Source: Echinometra lucunter (taxonomy: Eukaryota > Echinodermata > Echinoidea > Camarodonta > Echinometridae). From it: DNA of 64,000 nt. Position numbers and translations under genes: made by a program. Location: assembly GCA_029962745.1 (NCBI GenBank), contig CM057162.1, positions 17,777,619 to 17,841,618 of the forward strand, in the 5' to 3' direction. The notes below the pieces were generated by a model. The model had not been told where the DNA came from. It did no database searches and was given only the letters and a program-made list of their open reading frames with translations. This document shows positions 21,667 through 29,199 of this stretch, piece by piece; position 1 is the stretch's first letter, and each line of letters starts with the position of its first letter.

Positions 21667-22131
21667 TACTGACAACAAACTGAATATAAGTCGTTATTAT
21701 CTATGACAGGTTTGTTTTTTTTTCCCCCTCTAAAATTCAGGGACGTAAACAGAGGAGCCTAGGGATGGCCGACACGAATTACAAGTGGAGATTGTCGTAG
21801 TGTGTTCACACCCTCATATCTCCCCACACACACACCAACACACCCCACCATTAGCAAAGTCGCCTCGAAGAAAAAAGTAATTTACTATTACAATTTTGCC
21901 TGTTCGCACGACATTGTATTTCATCTTTTTTTTATCAAAGCAAACTTCCATGTTGGGCATGATTTTGCATATCATATAGAATTCACAAAATGTCTTTGCA
22001 AAACAACAGCAGGTGGAGATTTACTGTGTACCAACACTGAAACTGAATGAGAAAAAAGTTATGTCTTGTTACTTACGTGCTAAGCAAATAAAGAGGTTGA
22101 GAAAGGTGAATACTGAACGACGAAGATCCAT
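8789..22131 (-). CDS. Gene A: Ig/fibronectin-III receptor with multi-tyrosine (ITIM-like) tail
   Basis: Eight exons join in frame: 22131-22077 (signal peptide), 20863-20540 and 19954-19658 (Ig), 18734-18438 (FN3), 17530-17279 (probable second FN3), 16436-16299 (transmembrane), 13561-13515 (linker) and 10069-8789 (tail), about 896 residues. All junctions show AG acceptors and GT donors, and phases are consistent (1-1 through the transmembrane exon, 1-0 for the linker). The predicted protein is a type I membrane receptor. Its ligand is unknown. The tail carries repeated tyrosine motifs fit for SH2-domain proteins, so signalling, probably inhibitory, is inferred. Its two Ig domains match the two membrane-proximal Ig domains of genes B and C, so the genes share ancestry, but A has FN3 domains where B and C have more Ig domains. 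Exon limits are unverified by transcripts. Confidence 0.8.
9792..9935 (-). repeat. 72-bp coding tandem repeat, two copies, in gene A tail
   Basis: Units 9792-9863 and 9864-9935 encode a 24-residue block (NAMVVL.DEGEEIEEDVEIA...) twice with one residue different (G/R). The unit is very acidic. The near-identity at DNA level suggests a recent in-frame duplication or homogenisation. Confidence 0.9.
10091..13514 (-). other. Gene A intron 7 (linker to tail)
   Basis: About 3.4 kb. It contains a (TAA/TGA)-type simple repeat near 10190-10270, a C-run near 11046-11059 and otherwise unremarkable AT-rich DNA. The open frame on the plus strand at 10439-10819 has no recognisable domain and is taken as chance. 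Confidence 0.6.
13515..13561 (-). CDS. Gene A exon 7: 47-nt cytoplasmic linker exon
   Basis: TTTATTACAG precedes the exon and GTGAGA follows it. It encodes D-KSRSESETQQSTQEM. Its length, 47 nt, is identical to the linker exons of B (29655-29609) and C (59139-59093), and in each gene it changes phase 1 to phase 0. Skipping it would shift the frame of the tail. Confidence 0.75.
13755..13805 (+). other. tRNA-like A-box segment in foldback arm (left copy)
   Basis: GGTGCCGCGGTCGAGTGGTTTAAGGCG resembles the D-arm half of a class II (Leu/Ser) tRNA with its A-box, but no anticodon arm or B-box follows. It reappears inverted at about 15670-15732, and its end (gcacctgttacgccgctgc) again near 36985-37004. 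It is therefore part of the repeat, not a tRNA gene. Confidence 0.5.
14664..14703. repeat. (ATTC)n microsatellite
   Basis: About ten copies of the tetranucleotide cattcatt..., in the central part of the foldback element. Confidence 0.85.
15772..15883. repeat. GC-rich 16-bp minisatellite, about 7 copies
   Basis: Unit GGTCTCGCGGGCCTTC repeats seven times with few changes. It forms the outer edge of the right foldback arm. The left arm edge near 13680-13712 holds about two units in inverse orientation. The GC content contrasts sharply with the surrounding AT-rich intron. Confidence 0.85.
16299..16436 (-). CDS. Gene A exon 6: transmembrane segment
   Basis: Acceptor TTTCAG, donor GTAATA, phase 1-1. 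It encodes MGITLFLATFSGVVGASGV followed by MILLTLGLM, one hydrophobic helix rich in small residues, ending in the basic stop-transfer SSIRFYQLRAEK. Confidence 0.8.
16437..17278 (-). other. Gene A intron 5
   Basis: AT-rich DNA with a (GATGAT)n-like tract near 17063-17105. Nothing else is recognised. Confidence 0.6.
17279..17530 (-). CDS. Gene A exon 5: probable second fibronectin-III-like domain
   Basis: A pyrimidine-rich acceptor (..ATTCTGATTGCAG) precedes the exon and the donor is ATAG/GTCAGG, phase 1-1, 84 codons. The segment has strand-like blocks GVLTFAE, ICFIIIQ, DLVIVTFG and AHVTIG with two Cys near the middle, and fits the B to G strands of an FN3 fold, but the match is weak. The donor is not a strong consensus. 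The position between a clear FN3 exon and the transmembrane exon supports inclusion. Confidence 0.6.
18438..18734 (-). CDS. Gene A exon 4: fibronectin type III domain
   Basis: Acceptor CCTAAAAG, donor CAC/GTAAGT, phase 1-1, 99 codons. The translation starts S-IPEPPSNL and shows the FN3 landmarks LTVAWQP, FTFQYCI, the tyrosine-corner-like LLPFTLYELTLWAEN and the G-strand SSRITAVAS. Potential N-glycosylation sites (NHT, NSS) are present. Confidence 0.85.
18735..19657 (-). other. Gene A intron 3, with LINE 3' fragment
   Basis: AT-rich intron of about 920 nt. Its only recognisable content is the 3' end of a LINE open reading frame at about 19394-19560 on the minus strand. Confidence 0.55.
19394..19560 (-). 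mobile_element. 5'-truncated LINE ORF2 C-terminus (CR1/L2-type) remnant
   Basis: The minus-strand translation ...LWAQILSAPALWNSLSITI...SFLNDFKRALRYAFS matches the usual end of CR1/L2-type ORF2 (..F..aP.LWN.LP..ir...sl..FK..LK). Only this terminal stretch is recognisable, as expected for 5' truncation. Confidence 0.55.
19658..19954 (-). CDS. Gene A exon 3: Ig domain 2
   Basis: Acceptor CGCATAG, donor T/GTAAAT, phase 1-1, 99 codons. Begins PPIINELS, then VTFTCQADANPP, the core tryptophan in FKWFHNRS and the end motif DRGAYKCEAW. It matches the membrane-proximal Ig of genes B and C (VTFTC.ADARPP...WFYNKT...GEYECLAE). Confidence 0.9.
19955..20539 (-). other. Gene A intron 2
   Basis: About 585 nt, AT-rich; no further feature recognised. 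Confidence 0.6.
20540..20863 (-). CDS. Gene A exon 2: Ig domain 1
   Basis: Acceptor TTATGCAG, donor TTCTTT/GTAAGT, phase 1-1, 108 codons. Landmarks are PARITCSSDKSYP, AQWFIGSKNTTN, LHFVPSKEDQGKNVTCEV. It clearly matches the fourth Ig domain of B and C ([23 protein letters not shown]...[16 protein letters not shown]). Several N-glycosylation sequons are present. Confidence 0.9.
20864..22076 (-). other. Gene A intron 1
   Basis: Holds a long (TAA/ATT)n tract at about 21570-21663 and a (CA)-rich stretch near 21820-21850. No gene is seen. Confidence 0.6.
21570..21663. repeat. (ATA/TTA)n microsatellite
   Basis: About 90 bp of AAT/ATT trinucleotide repeat with few interruptions; it keeps several frames open and so produces spurious open reading frames. 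Confidence 0.9.
22077..22131 (-). CDS. Gene A exon 1: signal peptide
   Basis: MDLRRSVFTFLNLFICLA, basic start and hydrophobic core, then donor GCAC/GTAAGT. Splicing to 20863 makes codon CAG and continues Q-IPDTPEL into the first Ig domain, which fixes the frame and supports this start. Confidence 0.8.
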
Positions 22132-22619
22132 TTTGACAGATTTCTTAAAGCACTGAAGTGTAGCTGTTGTATTCTTTCCTTCTACTGCAGTGTCATTGTC
22201 ATATTTGGTAAACAATGGTTTATTCATGAAGCTGACTTTGACGGATATACAACGCCTATGAATATGATAAAATGACCTCCTTCAGCAGTTAAAGAGAAAC
22301 TATTAATCTTCATCCTCATATTACAGTATTATTCCGACTACTTCAAGGGCTCCGAAAGTGAAAGTGTATTGTGCCATGATCTTATTTATAACTGAAAATA
22401 TGCACAATCTCTTTCACCAGTCATGGAGTATTGGTACGCAGTCTTCTTTATGTATACGTTTTATCATATCCCCCCCCCCCCCGTACACACATCCACATCC
22501 ACCCACTTTGTTGCTTTTTGTTGTTGTTGTTTTTTTTTAACGCAGGTTTCAATATGCCGACCGCATGTTAAATTGTTTGATGTATGATAAAAGTGCAATG
22601 TAGATAAAATGCCTTGCTC

Positions 22620-22700
22620 AGGGGCATAGATATCGTGCCGGGGATCGAACCCCCGATTCTTCTAACAACCCTCGTCTCCAGTCAAGCGCATACTCACGCA
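22620..22700 (-). repeat. tRNA-derived SINE fragment
   Basis: The minus strand has a B-box-like GGGTTCGATCCCCGG in GGGGGTTCGATCCCCGGCACG, but no matching acceptor stem, so it is read as SINE sequence rather than a tRNA gene. Confidence 0.45.
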
Positions 22701-23060
22701 CGCACCCTCACTAACTAACACACACACAGGGTTTTTTCTCATGAGTTTACAAAACAAACAAAATCAAAATTACAACATTTAAAAGTGATTTTACACCAAA
22801 TGGAGTGGAAAAGCGAAGGGGGTGGGGGGGGGGGTGAAATTTTAATCATAATCCAAAATCGAAATTTGGTTAGCTGGAGGTAGTTTTTTTTTAAAAGAAA
22901 TATGGAACCAAGTTCGAACACAGTGCAGCCATAGACAGAAAAAAGGTCAGAACCATGAAAACTCAGACGGCATGATAAACCAAAATTTAAAGCAGAACAG
23001 AAAGAACAGATTTCAGTGACCCTTTACAGAGGCCACATATGTATTGATATGATATTTTTC
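22680..23060 (+). repeat. Direct repeat, copy 1 (copy 2 at 24853-25205)
   Basis: Starts cagtcaagcgca.actcacg and runs through aaaatcaaaattacaacatt, ccaaatggagtggaaaagc and cagatttcagtgaccctt in the same order as 24853-25205. Similarity is high across about 350-380 bp. The copies flank SINE and L1/Tx1 material. Confidence 0.8.
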
Positions 23061-23229
23061 TCCATACTGTTTTATTCTGATTTCATGAACAAAAATATAT
23101 AACATTTCAATTTAACATTTCAAAACACATAATATTTTACATTTCATATTTTGACTTTTTTCACTAACTTGATATAAGCACGAATCATATATAACTTCAA
23201 GGAGAAACCCTCTCCTCCCTCCAAATTTT

Positions 23230-23455
23230 ATTGTCAGAGATAGGAAATTCTTTTTGCCCAATTGATCGTGGGCCCGGCAGCCACTGAGCAGCGCCAGATC
23301 GACGTTGCTCTATCCTTTTCAATTCTTGAACGCCAAAGAAGGTAGCAGCAACTCCCATCTTTTAACGTCTTTTGGTATGACGCGGCCGGGGTTCGAACCC
23401 GCGACCTCCCGATTGTGAGGCGGACGCTCTACCTACTGTGCCAACACATCGTTCA
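23230..23455 (-). repeat. tRNA-derived SINE (Val-CAC-like head)
   Basis: On the minus strand a tRNA-like head at about 23455-23375 has an A-box-like ggcacagtaggtagagcg, an anticodon loop reading CAC (GCCTCACAATC) and a B-box in GGGTTCGAACCCC. The acceptor arms do not pair as in a true tRNA. It continues into a body with gacgttaaaagatgggag and ctggcgctgctcagtgg. This is the structure of a tRNA-derived SINE. Confidence 0.65.
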
Positions 23456-23872
23456 TGAAATGAAATCAGTTATAAAAATTGTTGAAACACCCCTCCTCCC
23501 CCCCCCCCCCCCCCCCCCGCCCCAACAAAAAGTCTTCCCTTCTACATTTTGTGGAGGGCGATTTATACATGATGTGTCTTTAAAAACAAAAAATACAAGA
23601 AAGGAAGAAACAAAGGAGACCCAAATCCAATACAAACTAATAAACAAATAGATATATTGAAACTAGGATCCCCTAAAAAAATACATACCAATATGCCTAA
23701 CACTTTTCCTTTCATGTATCAAATATTCAACAATGATCTAAAACTATATATTACGTAGCTTACACTCATCAAAAAAAAGCAAATCAAAAAAGAAATCGAT
23801 GAGAAAAAAAAACAACATCCCAAAGTATCACCCATCCCAAAGGAAAACATCATTATCCCTCCCCCAAAAACA

Positions 23873-23900
23873 CACATACACACACACACACACACACACA
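23873..23900. repeat. (CA)n microsatellite
   Basis: About fourteen CA dinucleotides next to a C-run. Confidence 0.9.
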
Positions 23901-24089
23901 TAACACCTACACAGTCACTTTCTCCCAAATCACACCTGGATATCGCCCTCAGTCCTGCCATTTCGGCTCATTCTCTCCCATTTTAACAAATGCTTGTCTA
24001 ACTTGTACTATTTAATAGCTATTGCTTTTTCTTCATTTCGATATTCCACGACTCTCTGAATACTTTCTTCTTGAGTAGGAACTCTACCT

Positions 24090-24850
24090 TCTGACCTTGA
24101 TCAAAAAATGATATATTTCATTAAAAAGATTACAGTATTACAAAATTTCACTTCAAGATCGGATCCATTGATTCCCACAGGTATATCTTTCCACTCTGCA
24201 TTTTGAAGCTTTATCAAACTAAGTTTTTCAATGACCCTCTGCCATAAACTTTTAACATCATTACAGAGCCAGAATAAATGTTCATAAGATTCCGGGTTAT
24301 GTTTACAGAATGAACAGATATTAGCATCTACAAAACCAAATTTGAACAAATGTTCGTTGGTGTATATTGCACCATGAAGTAATTTATATTGAAATTCTCT
24401 TACTTTTTGTAGGATTATTGTGATTCTAGGTCTTATAAATATTTCTGAGATTTTTTTTTTTTGGAGATATCAAAATTATTGCGGCCATCTCTTATTTGTA
24501 AAGTATAGATATGTTATAAATGTATTACAAATTTTTCATAAACCTTTCTAGAAGGTACATCTTTCAGTAAAATTATCTTTCCAAACATCTTCAAAGAGAT
24601 ATTGTAATTGTGCACGTCATTCGAGCATAAATGGTGGAAATTCCCATTATATTTTCCGCTTTTCAAAATTACATCAGTTAACTTCCAAATTTCCATGATA
24701 TTTTCAGCACTCAAACCTGAATTATGAAAATAATCGATTGTTCTCACCTGCTCTTCCTCGAGAATGTGACCTACTAGATAAATATTTTTTTATTAAACAA
24801 GTCTTCATCAAAAATCATTTTACCTCTCGAAATATAATATACAGTTAACC
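24090..24850 (-). mobile_element. L1/Tx1-type LINE ORF2 C-terminal remnant
   Basis: Minus-strand translation reads from 24747 (..ENIMEIWKLTDVILKS..) through REFQYKLLHGAIYTNEHLFK (about 24400) to FGFVDANICSFCKHNPESYEHLFWLC (about 24340-24265) and VKSLWQRV. The ...KLLH..i.TN..L...G......C.fC...E...HLFw.C..v...W pattern is the C-terminal zinc-knuckle region of L1/Tx1-type LINEs. Frames are broken by stops. Confidence 0.7.
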
Positions 24851-24852
24851 CA

Positions 24853-25205
24853 GTCAAGCGCACACTCACGCACGCACCCTCACTAACACACACAGAGTTT
24901 ATAAGTAATGATTTTACAAATCAAACAAAATCAAAATTACAACATTTACGAGAGATTTTTACACTAAATGGAGTGGAAAAGCAAAGGGGGGATTTTAATC
25001 ATAATCCGAAATCGAAATTTTGTTAGCTGGAGGCAATGTTCTTAGAAATATGCAACCAAATTTGAACACAGTGCAGCCATAGTCAGAAAAATAGTCAGAA
25101 CCATGATAACTCAGATGGCATTAACAAAATTTTAAAGCTTTGAAACAGAACAGATTTCAGTGACCCTTTATCGAGAGTACATGTGTGTATTGATATAATA
25201 TACAG
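24853..25205 (+). repeat. Direct repeat, copy 2 (copy 1 at 22680-23060)
   Basis: Matches copy 1 block by block, with a shorter (CA)n and a missing G-run, and diverges after cagtgaccctttat. Confidence 0.8.
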
Positions 25206-27339
25206 TTACTCTTAGGACTGGTATGTAATGAAAAACGCCCACAGGCAATTACACCGAAACACTGTTTGATATCACAAGGAAGTAAATCATCTGTCAGATT
25301 GTATACTGACATGATTGACGAATAATAGGGTAAAGTATCTGTAGATTTACTTTCAAACGCATAGGAAACTCGATATGCACAGTGCAATGTGAAAGTAATG
25401 TAAAACCTCACTTCCTGATCCGATGTTCCCCATGAGAACAAATAAATCCAAGACGATGTAACTTAATAAGTTTTGTAGTCACTGGCAAATCGGAGTAATA
25501 CAGGAATCCCATAGTATACTTACTTCCTAAAGTGCATACTATGAGTATTATTATGAAATTTGATTCTGCTTGGCTTTATTTGATTCCTTTTAATGACATA
25601 CTCATATAACGAATAAGTTACAAAATATATTTCCATGATTATAATACAGTGGGTCCCAGAAAAAGAAAAAACAGAACCCTACAACAAAAGACTTATTATG
25701 CGGAAGCAATGGGGCCTTGATTGAAAAAGCATCTTCAACATGAACTTATATGCTCTTTCAAAATGATACATTAAGCAAGCTTATTTATTCATGCATCTCT
25801 GAGTACCATGACTTTGAAAATTTAATGTCAAAAACCATTTGCTACACTCGTTGGTTTTGACACTGAGCACATCATGAAATGAAAGCGATGGACACATCTA
25901 AGTCTTAGAATAAAATTGTTTAAATATGCTTAAATATCGTAGACATCTGTTTAAGTGTTCATTTCTCTATAACTGCGTCCTTAATTTGGTTTTGCTTCTA
26001 TCCCTGGATTTTTATTTTTTCTTCAAGTTGCTTAAGCAATATACCTCAGTGCCACCGCCCAACATCCCCGGGGCCGTGCCCGATACCAGCAGAAGAAGAG
26101 GAACACGCATGAAACTCATCAAATATGTTTTAATTACAAATCTTACTGTGTGTTCAAAAGTTCCTCATGAGAAATTCAGCGATAGAAGCAACGCAATTTT
26201 GCGTTGAAATCGTAGTCTGGGTCTTCTACTTTAAGAGCAATACTACATTTACATTCTAAAAAGTTAGATTAAAAATTATCGTAGACAATGATGCAGTACA
26301 AGTTTTTGCAAGTCTTTTATTCTTCATTTTACGCAGTATCCTTTGAAGTCTATGTGTAATAAGGTAGCCTTCACGATAGAGCCAGATTCATATTTTCATA
26401 CATATTCATTTTACAAATCATATGGATACGGGTATCGTTTTTTTTTTTCCTTATGTTTTCGAGAAGTTTTTTTTTTTTTTTTTTCTCATTAGCGGGGTAC
26501 GATCCCAGGAGATGGAATCAACGCTGTCCATCGAACCAGTTAATTAATTCAGAAAAATACAATAGCCATTTGTCAATATGGCTGCGAGCAAGAAAACACA
26601 CTCGTGAACACACGTGTTGTGATGGGGCCTGAGGTCCTTCGATAACTTTGGAATTACAGTCAAATATCAACTGAAAGTCTTGTCATTAGTATCAAAGATA
26701 ATGTATAATATGCGATTTCCATGAACAGTCAATCTAAATATATTAGACTACAGCAGACGTTTTCCCTTAACCACGTTAACTAAAAAGTAAGAATATATTA
26801 ACAACAACACATCTCGTTATTGAGCAACGAATAGCATCCCCCCCCCCCCCCAACAGCGAAAGATTTGAACTTTGAACGAATTGTCGCTTGTCGCTTCAAC
26901 AGACGCAGTACATGCTTAGAGAGAGAAAGAAAAATAATAAAAGGAATATTGTGAAAGAAAAATAAAGAAAGAATGAGAGAAAGAAAACTGCGAAAGGATT
27001 ACTCAATATCGCATTACTCAGTAAATTTCCTACAAGATTAATTCATGAATTATTTAGGCCAGCGACGGTATACCCATGATATCAGTATGACAATATTATC
27101 AGTTTTCATCTATGCCAACAGCCTCTGTGCTACACCGTTTTGAATTGGGGTGTTGGACGAAATTTCGGCAACAAAATTTGAGATCAGATTTAAGCAGGAT
27201 TTTTCTTTCTTACTTTTTCAAATTGAAGAAAAAATTCTAGGGTAGTAAAGGATCCATCTACCACCATCGACGTCTCTTCTTTATGCAAATTATCCGATTC
27301 ATGCATAATAAGAGTCTACCTACAACCGTACTTTTCAAT

Positions 27340-27650
27340 TACGTTTCATACCTCTATGTACATATTTTTAATGACATTATAACAAAGATTAAATTGAATT
27401 TAAATAACCATGATAACCGTTAGTCGTTTGTCATCGATAGGTGCTGTCTTTAATGCGCAATAGGACAATATGTACAAAAAGTACTGGTATTTGAAGAGCA
27501 AAAACATTACGTTGAATTTGTGTGGTTTACGTCAATGCCTTCCAGGGGTCGATGAACCTAATAATGGAATTGAACTGACATATCTGTGCAAGAATAACTG
27601 GACTTGCAGAAAAAGCAGATGGTGTGCTGAATATTCTCTTTATATCGTAA
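27340..27650. repeat. Duplicated downstream flank of gene B (matches 57270-57475)
   Basis: Blocks such as ggtcgatgaacc.aataatgg, aattgaactgacat.tctgtgcaag and gcagaaaaagcaga.ggtgt occur in the same order near 57360-57450 beside gene C. An open frame at 27470-27736 covers the block but is not conserved as a frame in the other copy. Confidence 0.75.
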
Positions 27651-27654
27651 AAGT

Positions 27655-28355
27655 GGTGGGTTTGTTTGTTTTGTTTGTTTATTTTATTTATTCACGGTTA
27701 AAAAGAATATATACAATTGTGCCCGCATTCAGCTGAAAGCTGTTTTTCAGCAGGGCCGTGATAAAAAGAAACATTAAAATAGGTATAAACATGAAAAATT
27801 AAATCAACAAACAAAATATATGTAAATCATAAATTAAAACACATATACAGGAAAACAAGAATAAAATCAAATCAATTATAGCGAACATATATAACAATAT
27901 ATGAATAAACATGTTTAAACAAAACTGAAAAGAAAAGAAAACGGACCAAAATAAATGTAATGGAGTGGTATTATAAAATGAGGGGGGGGGGGGTAAACAG
28001 GTGAATTATCTAGTAGAGGAAAGAAGTGGGCCAATATTTTCTAGTTTACTTATCACTGTGCTGAATAATTTGACATCATTTCTAATTCTAAGATTGACGG
28101 GCAAAATATTAAAAAAAAAAATTGAAGCTTGATATAAAAGCCTATTGTAGAGAAAATTTGTGTGTGGTCTTGAAGATGGCGACTTTTGAGTTAGCAGAGC
28201 GAAGTGCATAGCCTAACCGGGTGTTAAATTCAATTAAAGCGGATAACCGAGGAGGACCAAAATCAAAAAATAAATTAAATATTATGACCAGTGCCTGTTT
28301 TGTCCAATGTACTTTAAGTTGATCTATATTAAGGGTTTGGTCGCTGTGTTGGTGT
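27655..28355 (-). mobile_element. CR1-type LINE 3' end, minus strand, inserted in gene B flank
   Basis: Minus-strand ORF 28209-28006 ends the LINE protein (..PHTNFLYNRLLYQASIFFFNILPVNLRI..FSTVI), matching the end of the 3611-7125 element (PHTNCLKNSSLYIASNLFNNLPQSVR). The 3' UTR stem-loop is at 27742-27730. The A-rich tail points to lower coordinates. The gene C flank lacks the insertion: sequence matching just before 27655 joins directly to sequence matching just after 28355 near 57475-57515. Confidence 0.75.
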
Positions 28356-28659
28356 TCTCCTGAAAATTCATCATGACATGAGATTTGAAGGAAGTGTACA
28401 TTGTACTTTAAGTGTTTCTGTGTGTGTGTTTGCTGTTATTGTTTTTTTTTTAATCAGAATAGATGCATCCCTTAAAGAATTGACGGTGTCATGGGCAATT
28501 AAGAGTGATTTAAGAGTAACCCAATCTTGTCTAGTTGCTGCACATCATCTATCGTCGTCGAGGTCAAGTGTTATTCTTCTGTTTTTAACTTTCGCCACGG
28601 CATCAGAGGAGGATCGGTTATGTAATTTTCAAGTGAGGCGGAAACTAAACCATCCTCAG

Positions 28660-29199
28660 TTAGTTCTTGGATATACATTTTGTCGCCACCGAGTTTTTTA
28701 CTATATTGGTCTCCTCCTTTAGTTTCGCCATTGCATCCGAGTCAAGGGAAGCGTAGACGGTAGTAGCTTCCTTCCTCTGGACTTCTGCAGATTCTGGAGG
28801 GTTTGTGAAGTCATGAGATACCTCCATGTACACTAACCCATCCTCATCCACATAATGCAAATCCAAGGTAGTCGTTGAGGTTTCCGGAGCTTCCTTCTTT
28901 TCCTTAAGTCTTTTCATGGCATTAGTGTCAAGGGAAGAGTAGACTGTAGTTTCCCCACGCATGGGCATGGTGGATTTTGAAGGATTTGTACAGTCATGTG
29001 AGACCTCGATGTACACTAACCCATCCTCTTCTAATTCCTGTGAATATGTTGCCGTCGTAGAGGGCTCAGCAATGCTCCTCTCAACATTGCGTCTTACCAA
29101 TCCATCAGAGCCAAGATAAAGATGATTAAGTATGATGGGTTGTTGAGGGTGACTGGTCTCATGATAAGAGTTGGCGTTGATTAAGCCATCGTCGGTCAC
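28660..29199 (-). CDS. Gene B exon 9: cytoplasmic tail, two tyrosine modules
   Basis: Acceptor CATATTCAG, 179 codons plus stop. Module 1 is [11 protein letters not shown]...ETTVYSSLD; module 2 is [11 protein letters not shown]...[15 protein letters not shown] and LVYMEV fit the ITIM consensus; TVYSSL and TVYASL resemble ITSMs with L in the last position. Tyrosine spacing within modules is 24 and 25 residues. About 86% identical to the gene C tail by eye, with all four motifs conserved. Confidence 0.9.
   Translation of the reverse strand: MTDDGLINANSYHETSHPQQPIILNHLYLGSDGLVRRNVERSIAEPSTTATYSQELEEDGLVYIEVSHDCTNPSKSTMPMRGETTVYSSLDTNAMKRLKEKKEAPETSTTTLDLHYVDEDGLVYMEVSHDFTNPPESAEVQRKEATTVYASLDSDAMAKLKEETNIVKNSVATKCISKN

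Larger units (their letters stand above)
22132..28659. other. Intergenic region between genes A and B, repeat-rich
   Basis: About 6.5 kb with no host gene recognised. It holds tRNA-derived SINE material (22620-22700 and 23230-23455), a pair of direct repeats (22680-23060 and 24853-25205), an L1/Tx1-type LINE remnant (24090-24850), C-runs and a CR1-type 3' end (27655-28355). The part 27340-28659 is shared with the downstream flank of gene C. Confidence 0.6.

Noticed and set aside
23375..23455. tRNA-Val (CAC) gene on the minus strand
   Set aside because: The anticodon and B-box look right but the acceptor stem does not pair and the sequence continues into a SINE body.
27470..27736. 88-residue frame with a hydrophobic end, possibly a small secreted protein
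   Set aside because: The corresponding sequence beside gene C does not keep the frame, and the end runs into the inserted LINE tail.
28378..28722. 114-residue plus-strand frame near the gene B stop
   Set aside because: It overlaps the gene B tail exon antisense, and the equivalent near 57525 is disrupted.
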